A stretch of DNA of 64,000 nucleotides from Fidelibacterota bacterium (GTDB taxonomy: Bacteria > Fidelibacterota > UBA8477 > JABMPR01), in assembly GCA_018673925.1 (NCBI GenBank), contig JABHBL010000096.1, forward strand, positions 20,071-84,070, given 5' to 3'. Below, one piece after another: positions 8,473 through 16,359 of this stretch. How positions within the stretch are numbered: position 1 is the first letter of the stretch; every line of letters begins with the position of its first letter. The notes beneath the pieces were generated by a model, which had not been told where the DNA came from, ran no database searches, and saw nothing but the letters and a program-made list of their open reading frames with translations. The translations under genes and the position numbers were made by a program.

Positions 8473-8958
8473 TTATAAGGTCTCGAAAAGCCCTTTGGCT
8501 TTATTTTTACGCACATTGTTGTAATCAAAATACTGCCCGTTCATGGCGATGTAAATACCTCGGTCCAGGGTCTGAACATAAGCCATAGCAGCACCCATGT
8601 TGAATAACCCATCAGAACTTCCAAATACAATGGGGATCATGGCACCGGTGAGAATAATAGTTTTATCCTTGATATGCTCCGCCAGATAACGAGCTGTTTC
8701 AACCATGGTGTCGGTACCGTGGGTAATTACGATGCGATCCGTGGAACTCTTGCGACAATGGGTCAGGATGATTTCCCGATCCTGTTCAGTCATTTCCAGA
8801 CTATCGATCATCATCAGGCTGCGAATGTTCACGTTGAGTTGTGAGCGACCCTGTTCCAGCATCTGTTTCAGATGGGTGTCTCTGAAGTATAGGTCTCCAT
8901 TCAGTTCATTATATTCCTTATCAAAGGTGCCCCCGGTAATGAATATCTGTATTTGCAT
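8473..8958 (-). CDS. Single-domain asparaginase-like protein
   Basis: 161 residues matching only the N-terminal domain of L-asparaginase type I/II. Both threonine motifs are present: ITGGTFDKEYNE near the start and THGTDTMVETARYL with the Thr-Asp pair; KTIILTGAMIP follows. Full asparaginases have about 330 residues with a second domain, so this is a shortened family member, possibly forming its active site by oligomerisation or having another role. GGAGAACAA lies before the ATG. No remnant of a C-terminal domain is seen downstream, which argues against recent truncation. Confidence 0.82.
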   Translation of the reverse strand: MQIQIFITGGTFDKEYNELNGDLYFRDTHLKQMLEQGRSQLNVNIRSLMMIDSLEMTEQDREIILTHCRKSSTDRIVITHGTDTMVETARYLAEHIKDKTIILTGAMIPIVFGSSDGLFNMGAAMAYVQTLDRGIYIAMNGQYFDYNNVRKNKAKGLFETL

Positions 8959-9120
8959 CTGGCTTGTTCTCCTGAACTGTGGTTAAGCTCTGCGTCCAAA
9001 TTCATAGGAACGCAGTGTGCCGAGAAACTACATAAAAGGTGTCCTTCGTTTAATAAAAAAAGAGCATGATTAATTGATAAAATTGCTTAGAATAAGAATC
9101 GTTTCAACAAAGGAGCTTCC

Positions 9121-10002
9121 ATGCTGGAAAAAACGGGCAGACGCTGGCTGCGGGTCATCCATATTGTCTTTATTGCCTCTCTTATGGGAGGGCTGGCATC
9201 TATCCTTACCATTCATCTGATTTCTGGTTTAGACACACATCAACTTTTTATCGCTAATTACTCTATCTATACACTTTTTAATATGGTGGTAACCTGGTCA
9301 TTTTACGGGGTGGTGACTACGGGACTTGTTTACTCTGTATTCACCCATTGGGGTTTGACCAAACATTGGTGGATTATTGGGAAGTGGACTGGAACGGTTG
9401 TACTTTTTGTTCTCGTCTGGATCTGGCTGGGACCAGCCATCAACGGGATGGTTGCTCTCTCAGATATTGGTATGAAAGCATCTGATGTACCCCACGATTA
9501 TGCTGAGTATCACAACACATTGACACCGGTGATTGCCGTTGCCATGCTGATTATGTTCACCTTGATCTCAATAACAATTTTTAGACCCTGGGGTCAACGG
9601 TCTCAGAAATACGAGATGCGCCGGGGTATGGTGCTCTCACTGACTGGCATTGGAGTTGTTTTAGGAGTAAGCCTAGGAGTCATCGGTTATTATGATCTGG
9701 AATCATATCGAAATATGGAAATCGGCAATCCTGACTTAAATCGAGTTCCCGATGGTATCCATCGTGGTTCAGTGAGCTATTCAGGATTTGAATATACTGT
9801 GGCTGTGAAAGTGAATGAATCCATGATTGTAGGTGTGGGCGTAGTTCAGAATAGGGATAGTGAATACGCTCGATTTGCTGAAGGAATTATTCCTCGGGTG
9901 ATCGAAAAACAAAGCCCTGATGTAGATGGAATCACAGGTGCCACGACCACCAGTAAATGTTTGATGAAGGCGATTGAAACTGCCCTGGAAGGAGCGATAT
10001 GA
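9121..10002 (+). CDS. Membrane protein with C-terminal FMN-binding domain
   Basis: 293 residues. About five hydrophobic segments lie at roughly 12-32, 45-72, 85-107, 138-158 and 172-192. A periplasmic-type FMN-binding domain follows from about 205 to the end. It ends with SPDVDGITGATTTSKCLMKAI, the flavinylation motif in which the threonine of GAT-T takes FMN by phosphoester through ApbE in RnfG/NqrC-like proteins. The membrane part resembles cytochrome-like four-helix modules but shows no clear haem ligand pattern. An electron-transfer role at the membrane is likely; partners are unknown. It overlaps the next gene by 4 nt (ATGA). Confidence 0.8.
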   Translation: MLEKTGRRWLRVIHIVFIASLMGGLASILTIHLISGLDTHQLFIANYSIYTLFNMVVTWSFYGVVTTGLVYSVFTHWGLTKHWWIIGKWTGTVVLFVLVWIWLGPAINGMVALSDIGMKASDVPHDYAEYHNTLTPVIAVAMLIMFTLISITIFRPWGQRSQKYEMRRGMVLSLTGIGVVLGVSLGVIGYYDLESYRNMEIGNPDLNRVPDGIHRGSVSYSGFEYTVAVKVNESMIVGVGVVQNRDSEYARFAEGIIPRVIEKQSPDVDGITGATTTSKCLMKAIETALEGAI

Positions 10003-10709
10003 ATGTAGATAAACGGGTCATCCGTAAATTTGAAAAAAAGACCTGGAGTGAAGTAAAATCCAAAAATTCCTGGCAGGTTTTCCGCATTATGGCTGAATTT
10101 GTTGAAGGTTTTGATGCGTTGACCCAGGTGGGCCCTTCCGTAACCGTTTTTGGCTCGGCACGCACGAAACCTGATGATCCCTATTATGAAATTGCACATC
10201 AACTCGGAACCTTTTTAGCTCAGGAAGGTCTTAGTGTCATCACTGGTGGCGGTCCTGGTATCATGGAAGCAACTAATAAGGGCGCTAAGGAGGTTGGCGG
10301 TGCTTCAGCAGGTGTTGGCATCGAGTTGCCCTTTGAAGCCTCAAATAACGCCTATATCGACTCTGATAAGAACATTACCTTCCGCTACTTCTTTGTGCGT
10401 AAGCTCATGTTTCTTAAATATTCACAGGCTTTTGTGGCTTTCCCTGGTGGATTGGGTACCCTGGATGAACTATTCGAATCCCTAACCCTCTCGCAAACAG
10501 GTAAAACTCCCAAATTTCCCATCATTCTAGTCGGTCGAGATTATTGGTCTGGTCTGGTGGACTGGCTCCACGATAAGGCCTTGGCTCAGGGATATGTTGG
10601 AGCTGATGATCTTGAATTGTTCCGGGTAGTTGATTCTGCCGAAGAGGTCATGGATTCCATAACAGGCTTTTTTGCGAAATTCCGCAAGGAGATGGTACCG
10701 AATTTCTAG
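9999..10709 (+). CDS. LOG family (TIGR00730-type) Rossmann-fold protein
   Basis: 236 residues with the two family signatures: GGGPGIMEATNKGA, and FPGGLGTLDELFE (the PGGxGTxxE motif). Known members are phosphoribohydrolases releasing bases from nucleoside 5'-monophosphates, first described as LONELY GUY cytokinin-activating enzymes; older databases call them lysine decarboxylases, which is wrong. The N-terminal 40 residues form a helical extension before the Rossmann core (VTVFGSART). It is translationally coupled to the upstream FMN-binding protein. Confidence 0.9.
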   Translation: MNVDKRVIRKFEKKTWSEVKSKNSWQVFRIMAEFVEGFDALTQVGPSVTVFGSARTKPDDPYYEIAHQLGTFLAQEGLSVITGGGPGIMEATNKGAKEVGGASAGVGIELPFEASNNAYIDSDKNITFRYFFVRKLMFLKYSQAFVAFPGGLGTLDELFESLTLSQTGKTPKFPIILVGRDYWSGLVDWLHDKALAQGYVGADDLELFRVVDSAEEVMDSITGFFAKFRKEMVPNF

Positions 10710-10742
10710 TTTTATTTAAGTGAAATGATGTTGTGTTCCGAT

Positions 10743-10820
10743 CACTGAGCTTGTCGAAGTGCGAGGGACTCAGGGTTTGAGTGATGTGAATTTATTAGAC
10801 GTTTCGAGAGCCTCAACGTC
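10743..10820. repeat. REP-like hairpin pair, copy A
   Basis: Two short hairpin units in opposite orientation. CACT-GAGCTTGTCGA-AGTG lies at 10744-10762, and GACGTT-TCGAGAGCCTC-AACGTC at 10798-10820, whose loop is the inverse GAG..TCGA core. It matches the pair at 34724-34789 in design, with stems that differ by compensating changes. Confidence 0.6.
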
Positions 10821-10840
10821 CAGAGAAGTAGGCTTAGTAA

Positions 10841-11566
10841 TTAACTTAGTTTTTGCTTTAGCTTCGTGACGTACCGACGGCTCATGACATAGGGCTCTTC
10901 AATACCCTTCATGTAAACGCGGTATGAATTATTAAACCATTCTTCCAGTCGATCCACAAATTCCATGTTGACGATGGTCGTTCGATGAATCCGATTAAAG
11001 AAAGCATCAGGCAATCGGGTTTCCCATTCTGCCATGGATTTATGAACCAGCACCTTCTTCTTATTAGTGCACAAGACTTCAGAATAATCACCAGCTGATG
11101 TGATACAGACAATGGTGGATATTTTCAGGAAGCCCAGACTGGTATCCAACTTGAGCAGTAGTCGATCATGATATTCCAGCTCCCGCGAGGCCTCTTCAGC
11201 TTCATCCGGGATCAACTCAAGGCGCTCGATGGATTGCAGGAGTCGCTCATCACTCACAGGTTTTAGTAGATAGTCCAGGGCATTGACCTCGAAGGCTCGC
11301 AAGGCAAATTCATCAAAAGCGGTGACAAAAATAACCTTCACATCAGAGCTAATATGTTCGAGAACATCAAAACCATTCATTCCAGGCATCTGGATATCAA
11401 GAAAAACCAGATCCGGTTTCAGGTCCTTAATCATATCAAGGGCATCCTGGCCATTGGAAGCCTCGCCCAGCACTTCAATATTTTTGTGATTATTAAGGAG
11501 CAGCCGTAAATCATTGCGAGCAAGACGTTCATCATCAACTACAATAGCACGATAAAGCTTAGACAT
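10841..11566 (-). CDS. LytTR-type response regulator
   Basis: 241 residues. An N-terminal receiver domain has the acidic pair (VVDDER), the phospho-acceptor Asp in PDLVFLDIQMPG and the Lys in YLLKPV. A C-terminal LytTR DNA-binding domain follows, with ITSAGDYSEVLC, the RIHRTTIVNMEFVDRL segment and YVTKLKQKL. It would regulate transcription after phosphorylation by the LytS-like kinase encoded just upstream. I chose the ATG at 11566 because GAGGGAAATC precedes it; the ATG at 11581 is alternative. It overlaps the kinase gene by 8 nt. Confidence 0.93.
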   Translation of the reverse strand: MSKLYRAIVVDDERLARNDLRLLLNNHKNIEVLGEASNGQDALDMIKDLKPDLVFLDIQMPGMNGFDVLEHISSDVKVIFVTAFDEFALRAFEVNALDYLLKPVSDERLLQSIERLELIPDEAEEASRELEYHDRLLLKLDTSLGFLKISTIVCITSAGDYSEVLCTNKKKVLVHKSMAEWETRLPDAFFNRIHRTTIVNMEFVDRLEEWFNNSYRVYMKGIEEPYVMSRRYVTKLKQKLS

Positions 11567-12656
11567 GATTTCCCTCGACATCGCGTGAAATTGAAATTTC
11601 TATCACCACACAACCTTCTTCTTCTGAAGTGGATAGGCTGTATTTATCGGGGAATCTATTTTCAAGGCGTTCCCTGACATTTTTCAGACCGGTCCCTGTA
11701 CCAGCTGGACGACCGCGTCCTTCTGCATCATCAGACAACCAGGTCCCGCTATTTCTAACAAAGATGGATAACTTATTGTCTTTGATTTTCGCTTGAATTT
11801 TAATCTTCAAGGGCATGCTTGATGTTTTCATCCCGTACTTCACTGCATTTTCTACCAGGGGATGAACGAGAAAGCTGGGGATGGGATATTCCTCAGCCAG
11901 GGGGTCAATCTCGAAACTAACCTGTAGATTTTCCTCATAGCGTTTTTCTTCGATGGCGAAATAATGTTTAATGGCTGTGATCTCTTCACTAAAAGGAACA
12001 TCACCATTGTTTTTACTCACCAGGGAGTAACGCAGGAGTTCGGCCAGCTCTGTTACCATATCCCTGGCTTTGGTCTGGTCTTCCAGGATGAGGGCTCGAA
12101 TAGAATTTAAGGAGTTAAATAGAAAGTGAGGATTCAACTGATATCTCAACATCTGAAGCTGAGCACTATGGGCGAGAAGTTCAGCCTTCTCCGTGCGGGC
12201 AAGCTGCTCATTCCATTGTCTCCAGAAATTAATAAGAAAATAGAGCGCTGACCAGGTAAACAGGATAAATGAATTCCAATAGATCTGACTGATATTGTTG
12301 CGCATGGTGATTTTATCAAGCGCCTTCTGAAATTTTTCAATACCATAAATGGGATAGGACACAAGACGATCCACATAAATCCAGATTACTGCGAAGACGA
12401 TGGATGTCAGGATAACAATTGCAGAGACATTCAAAATGGATCGGTGTTGGTAATCCAGCTTTTGATAGATTTTGCGCATTATGATGGTCATTAAAAAGGC
12501 CACGACATAGGTGACGGCAAATCCAAAGGTATTGGCTAAATCAAGGTCTTTGTAAGAATAATAAATTAGATAGTATATCACTCCATACAGGAACCAGCCA
12601 GAAATTTGGAGTACCCAAAAGAGTGAAATTTTACCAGGATCGGAAGTGGATGTCAT
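11559..12656 (-). CDS. LytS-family sensor histidine kinase
   Basis: 365 residues. Four membrane helices lie in roughly the first 160 residues (about 13-33, 43-62, 76-96, 128-150), then a short coiled coil and the His_kinase domain with the phosphorylated His in LRYQLNPHFLFNSLNSIRAL. A GHKL ATPase domain follows, with VHPLVENAVKYGM and GTGTGLKNVRERL. This is the architecture of membrane LytS/YehU-type kinases; no extracytoplasmic sensor domain of note is present, so the signal is probably perceived in the membrane. The cognate LytTR regulator gene overlaps its 3' end. Confidence 0.93.
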   Translation of the reverse strand: MTSTSDPGKISLFWVLQISGWFLYGVIYYLIYYSYKDLDLANTFGFAVTYVVAFLMTIIMRKIYQKLDYQHRSILNVSAIVILTSIVFAVIWIYVDRLVSYPIYGIEKFQKALDKITMRNNISQIYWNSFILFTWSALYFLINFWRQWNEQLARTEKAELLAHSAQLQMLRYQLNPHFLFNSLNSIRALILEDQTKARDMVTELAELLRYSLVSKNNGDVPFSEEITAIKHYFAIEEKRYEENLQVSFEIDPLAEEYPIPSFLVHPLVENAVKYGMKTSSMPLKIKIQAKIKDNKLSIFVRNSGTWLSDDAEGRGRPAGTGTGLKNVRERLENRFPDKYSLSTSEEEGCVVIEISISRDVEGNHV

Positions 12657-12793
12657 AGAGAAAGATAACTTTCATAGAGGGGTTTAAAAATATTATGTAT
12701 AAAAAGTTGTTTCATCAGCTTGTGCCCAATATAGACGTGGAGAACTGCAGAATATTCTGATTTAGCCAAGCGGTGCATAAATACGGCGAGCGG

Positions 12794-14062
12794 TTAGGAA
12801 AGAATTACCCAGAGCTGTTTCAAGTTGGCAATGATGGGAACACCATGAAGATCCTGGTTACTCCATGGGTTGATGAGGCCAATTCCCGCAATAATAACTG
12901 AGCATATAACCAGAGCCCAAAAAATAGGTTTTTCCCCACGCCAATCTGTCTCATACTCGTACTCGAAGAGATAAAAGAAAAAGAGGGGCAGGATGGGTAC
13001 AAACCAACGGATACTGTAGCTCCATCCCCCATAATTAGAACTGAATAACCAGTAGTAGGACATTAGGACAATTGAGCCAAATAAAATGATGAGAGTTTCA
13101 AGCTGAAATTCTTTACCGTGCCGAACATTCCTAATGACCAGCGGCACTAGAAACAATAACAGGGGGTTGTACCAGATGAAACCCTTGAAGCCGAATAGAC
13201 TGATAAACGCATATTGAATCGTGAATAATGGGGTGTTCATGCTGACGCCTGAAAGCGTCTTCGAACCGGTCCAGACAGAACCATCGAATTCAAAAAACTG
13301 CGGATTTAATTGGAGGGGCAAAAAGGTTCCCCCAATAGAATAATTTACTACGAAATGTATGGTAAGAGGAATGAGTGCGCCTGCCATGAACAAGCGTGTC
13401 GGAGCTGTAATACGCCATTTGTGAGCCACCAACAGACCAAATCCCAACAGAAAAATCGTGGTGGGCATATCCATACTGGCTGCCAACCCAAAAAATAAAC
13501 CTGACCAAAGTAGCGCTGGTTTCACATCTTGGTGCTTCCCTTTTAAATAGAAAAAGAATGCAATCATGAGACTTGACCCGGCCAGGCTGTGATTGTTGAA
13601 GCTGGAAGTCCAGGCAAATGCCAGGGAAGCAAAGGTGTAGATAAAGATGGCGAGGGGAATTCCGGCCTGTCTGATGGGTGTGAATGTGAGCGCCTTACGA
13701 AAAGCCAGAATACTGGCTATCCAAAAGACTTTGATGGTGAAAAGGATGATGAAATAATAACTCAGATTCCAACCATAATCCAACCTTAGTCCAATTGTGT
13801 TTAGTGGAGCATATATAATGGCCGCCAACATGGAAGGAAGCGCAGGTTTGTCGGAGTAGAAATGCCCATTGATGAAGACTTTGTCTCCACCCTTCACAAA
13901 TACGCTTTCATCAATAGCAAGACTGTGATGCTCCACCAGGGATTGAGTCAAAGCCATTCTGCTGGCTTCGTTCCAACCGTTAATCCGAGGATTGATAGTA
14001 ATTAGAGATACTCCTACCAACAGGAGTAGGAGTAATCTGGTGGATTCAAATATTGATTTCAT
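12794..14062 (-). CDS. Polytopic membrane protein, glycosyltransferase-39-like
   Basis: 422 residues with about ten hydrophobic segments. After the first helix the luminal loop INPRINGWNEASRMALTQSLVEHHSLAIDES, then GHFYSDKPALPSMLAAI, resemble the acidic loop of PMT/ArnT-like GT-C glycosyltransferases, including the SDKPAL stretch. A GT-C enzyme using a lipid-linked sugar is the best guess, unproved. The reading frame extends to 14134, but the ATG at 14062 (MKSIFES) gives a normal signal-like start, so I use it. It is divergent from rsmE. Confidence 0.65.
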   Translation of the reverse strand: MKSIFESTRLLLLLLVGVSLITINPRINGWNEASRMALTQSLVEHHSLAIDESVFVKGGDKVFINGHFYSDKPALPSMLAAIIYAPLNTIGLRLDYGWNLSYYFIILFTIKVFWIASILAFRKALTFTPIRQAGIPLAIFIYTFASLAFAWTSSFNNHSLAGSSLMIAFFFYLKGKHQDVKPALLWSGLFFGLAASMDMPTTIFLLGFGLLVAHKWRITAPTRLFMAGALIPLTIHFVVNYSIGGTFLPLQLNPQFFEFDGSVWTGSKTLSGVSMNTPLFTIQYAFISLFGFKGFIWYNPLLLFLVPLVIRNVRHGKEFQLETLIILFGSIVLMSYYWLFSSNYGGWSYSIRWFVPILPLFFFYLFEYEYETDWRGEKPIFWALVICSVIIAGIGLINPWSNQDLHGVPIIANLKQLWVILS

Positions 14063-14187
14063 GTTTAGGCTCGGTAGCAAAATAGCAATCTGAATTTGAA
14101 CTGCAAGATGGCATCCAGATTCTAGAAACTCCAAAATTGATCATTTTCCGCTTCCACCGTTATGGCAATCTAACTAGACTACCCAGC

Positions 14188-14901
14188 ATGAATCTAATTC
14201 TGCTCAATCCGACTGATTTCATCACCGAAGACCAGGTCCGCCTAAGCGGTCGCAGATTTGACCATATCAGCACAATTCATCGCGCGGAACCTGACTCTCA
14301 ACTCCGAGTTGGGCTGCTCAATGGCAAGATTGGGCACGGATTGATCACAAATATGGATCCCAATTTTGTAGAATTAACCGTTAAGCTCACGCAACCACCG
14401 CCCGAAAAACTCCCAGTTACCCTCCTTCTGGCTCTCCCGAGACCTAAAATGCTAAAGCGGGTGATGCAAAGTGTTACCTCCCTGGGTGTTAAGCAGATCT
14501 ACCTGATCAACACTTTCAGAGTGGAAAAGAGCTTCTGGAACAGCCCCCTCCTCCAAACAGATAACCTTCATGAACAGCTCTTGCTCGGTCTGGAGCAGGC
14601 TCGGGATACCATCTTGCCTGAAGTCCATTTGCGCCAGCGCTTTAAGCCATTTGTTGAGGATGAATTACCTGATTTATGCAAGGGAACCAATGCTCTGGTC
14701 GCCCATCCGACCAGTGGGAGGATCGCATTGCCGAAAGCTGGCCAACCAACCACTCTTGCTATCGGTCCAGAAGGGGGCTTTATCACCTATGAAGTTGAGA
14801 AGTTAGAAACCTGTGGCTTTACAGCTTTCAGTTTCGGTGAGAGAATTCTACGTGTTGAAACAGCTGTACCGGCAATCCTCTCACGATTGTTACCCATTTA
14901 A
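14188..14901 (+). CDS. rsmE: 16S rRNA m3U1498 methyltransferase RsmE
   Basis: 237 residues from the ATG at 14188. The longer frame from 14137 adds 17 residues outside the normal RsmE start. An N-terminal PUA-like domain is followed by a SPOUT (trefoil-knot) methyltransferase domain with PVTLLLALPRPKMLKRVMQ, LAIGPEGGFITYEVE and FSFGERILRVETAVPA, the classical RsmE knot motifs. It uses SAM to methylate N3 of U1498 in 16S rRNA within the assembled 30S subunit. It is a single gene. Confidence 0.93.
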   Translation: MNLILLNPTDFITEDQVRLSGRRFDHISTIHRAEPDSQLRVGLLNGKIGHGLITNMDPNFVELTVKLTQPPPEKLPVTLLLALPRPKMLKRVMQSVTSLGVKQIYLINTFRVEKSFWNSPLLQTDNLHEQLLLGLEQARDTILPEVHLRQRFKPFVEDELPDLCKGTNALVAHPTSGRIALPKAGQPTTLAIGPEGGFITYEVEKLETCGFTAFSFGERILRVETAVPAILSRLLPI

Positions 14902-15057
14902 TTCCCAATCTAACAGACCCAGTTCACTTCATGTTGGAATGTTCGGCGCTGATGGCCGACCACTCAACGAATCCGGGAACCATCCGTAGATAAATTTGAT
15001 GGAATTCTTTCCTCTAAATTAAAATAGCGACATGATACTCAAGGGAGGGAAGCATTC

Positions 15058-16164
15058 ATGAAAAGGCAGAGACAAAAATTAACTCATTTTTTCATCATTA
15101 TCCTGGTGGGAGCACTGATCCTGGGTTGTAGTGGTATTCAACAGGGGAAGGATCTGGTATTTAAGGTGGTAAATCGCGGTCAATTGCTGACAGATGCTGC
15201 GACAGCCTATCGTGCTGGTAATTTCGCTGAAGCTGGAAAATACTACAAGAAAGTCCTGATCCACAACCAGGATGATGCCATTGTAGCCTATAACCTGGCC
15301 TGCTGCTATGCCTTGCAGGGTGATGCCACACATGCCGCACTATTTGTGACACATGCCTTTCAAAATGGGTTCAGGGGTCTGGAAATTTTTAACAAGGATA
15401 CCGATTTCGATCTTGTAAGGGAGGATCCAGACTTTCAGAAGGCCACTATCGATATTCAGAAACGTTTCGATTCCATTGGAACAAGAAATTATGTTGAAGC
15501 TTCATCCATGCTGCCATATCGGATGCGTTTCCCAAAGGAATATGATGCCAATAAGAGCTATCCATTACTGATTGGAATGCATGGGATGGGTGGTAATTCT
15601 GAGGGATTTATCAGTCAGTATGACAAATTGATTGATCCTCAGATCATCTATGTGGCACCCGAGGGTCAGTACCCAATCTCTTTGCATATGGCAGCTCAAT
15701 GGCATCGCCGTAAATGGTCAATTAATGATATTGGAAAAGAAGCCTGGAATGCCAGCGATGCAATGGTTGGTGACTATATTTTAAAGACCATTGAAAAGGT
15801 GTCCGACGAATACAAAATTTCTGATGTCTATATCATGGGGTTTTCTGAAGGTGCTGTCTATGCCTATACAATTGGCTTAAAAAATCCGGATAAGATTAAG
15901 GGCGTTATAGGGTTCAGCGGCTATCTCATGGATACAGAGGGGGACAAGACAATCCTTAATCAACAGGATATTGAGACAGGGAAGGATGTCAGACTATTTA
16001 TAGCTCATGGAATTGATGACGCTGCTATCAAGGTGGAGACTGCCAGGGAGCTAAGTAAGATGTTTGAATCAAAGGGTTTTGATCTGACATATACAGAATT
16101 CGAAGGGCGTCATGGCATCAAAGCCGATGTTTTCAATGATGCTGTAAAATGGATGCAGTTATAA
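15058..16164 (+). CDS. Lipoprotein with TPR segment and esterase-like alpha/beta hydrolase domain
   Basis: 368 residues. The signal ends in a lipobox (LILGC, C24). A TPR-like region lies at about residues 45-115 (AYRAGNFAEAGKYYKKVL, VAYNLACCYALQGD). From about 150 an esterase/PHB-depolymerase-like hydrolase domain shows LLIGMHGMGGNSEGF, the nucleophile elbow GFSEG, IAHGIDD and the terminal catalytic His in GRHGI. It is likely anchored in the envelope and hydrolyses an ester; the substrate is unknown. GGAGGGAAG precedes the ATG and a strong terminator follows. Confidence 0.85.
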   Translation: MKRQRQKLTHFFIIILVGALILGCSGIQQGKDLVFKVVNRGQLLTDAATAYRAGNFAEAGKYYKKVLIHNQDDAIVAYNLACCYALQGDATHAALFVTHAFQNGFRGLEIFNKDTDFDLVREDPDFQKATIDIQKRFDSIGTRNYVEASSMLPYRMRFPKEYDANKSYPLLIGMHGMGGNSEGFISQYDKLIDPQIIYVAPEGQYPISLHMAAQWHRRKWSINDIGKEAWNASDAMVGDYILKTIEKVSDEYKISDVYIMGFSEGAVYAYTIGLKNPDKIKGVIGFSGYLMDTEGDKTILNQQDIETGKDVRLFIAHGIDDAAIKVETARELSKMFESKGFDLTYTEFEGRHGIKADVFNDAVKWMQL

Positions 16165-16197
16165 AATTACGGGGTTCATTCTAGTATGAATGAATAG

Positions 16198-16230
16198 AAG
16201 AAGCCACCTGAGGAGGTGGCTTCTTTGTTT
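16198..16230 (+). terminator. Intrinsic terminator after the esterase lipoprotein
   Basis: A perfect 12-bp stem AAGAAGCCACCT / AGGTGGCTTCTT with a GAGG loop is followed by TGTTTT. Confidence 0.85.
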
Positions 16231-16359
16231 TAAGAAATACTGGACGCTGAGCAAGAAAACCCTTCAGAAGTCTTCGCGAAGGAGTTGTGCGACTGTGGCG
16301 ATCTCGAAATCCTAGATTGCATCGTCACTTTGATCCTCGCTATGACAGTCAGAATAATT

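Noticed and set aside
16234..16359. Intergenic stretch between the terminator and the aconitase gene with phrases resembling dispersed repeats (GATTGCATCGTCAC, TCCTCGCTATGACA)
   Set aside because: It looks like an old, decayed repeat copy but no second copy exists in the window for comparison, so I do not call it.
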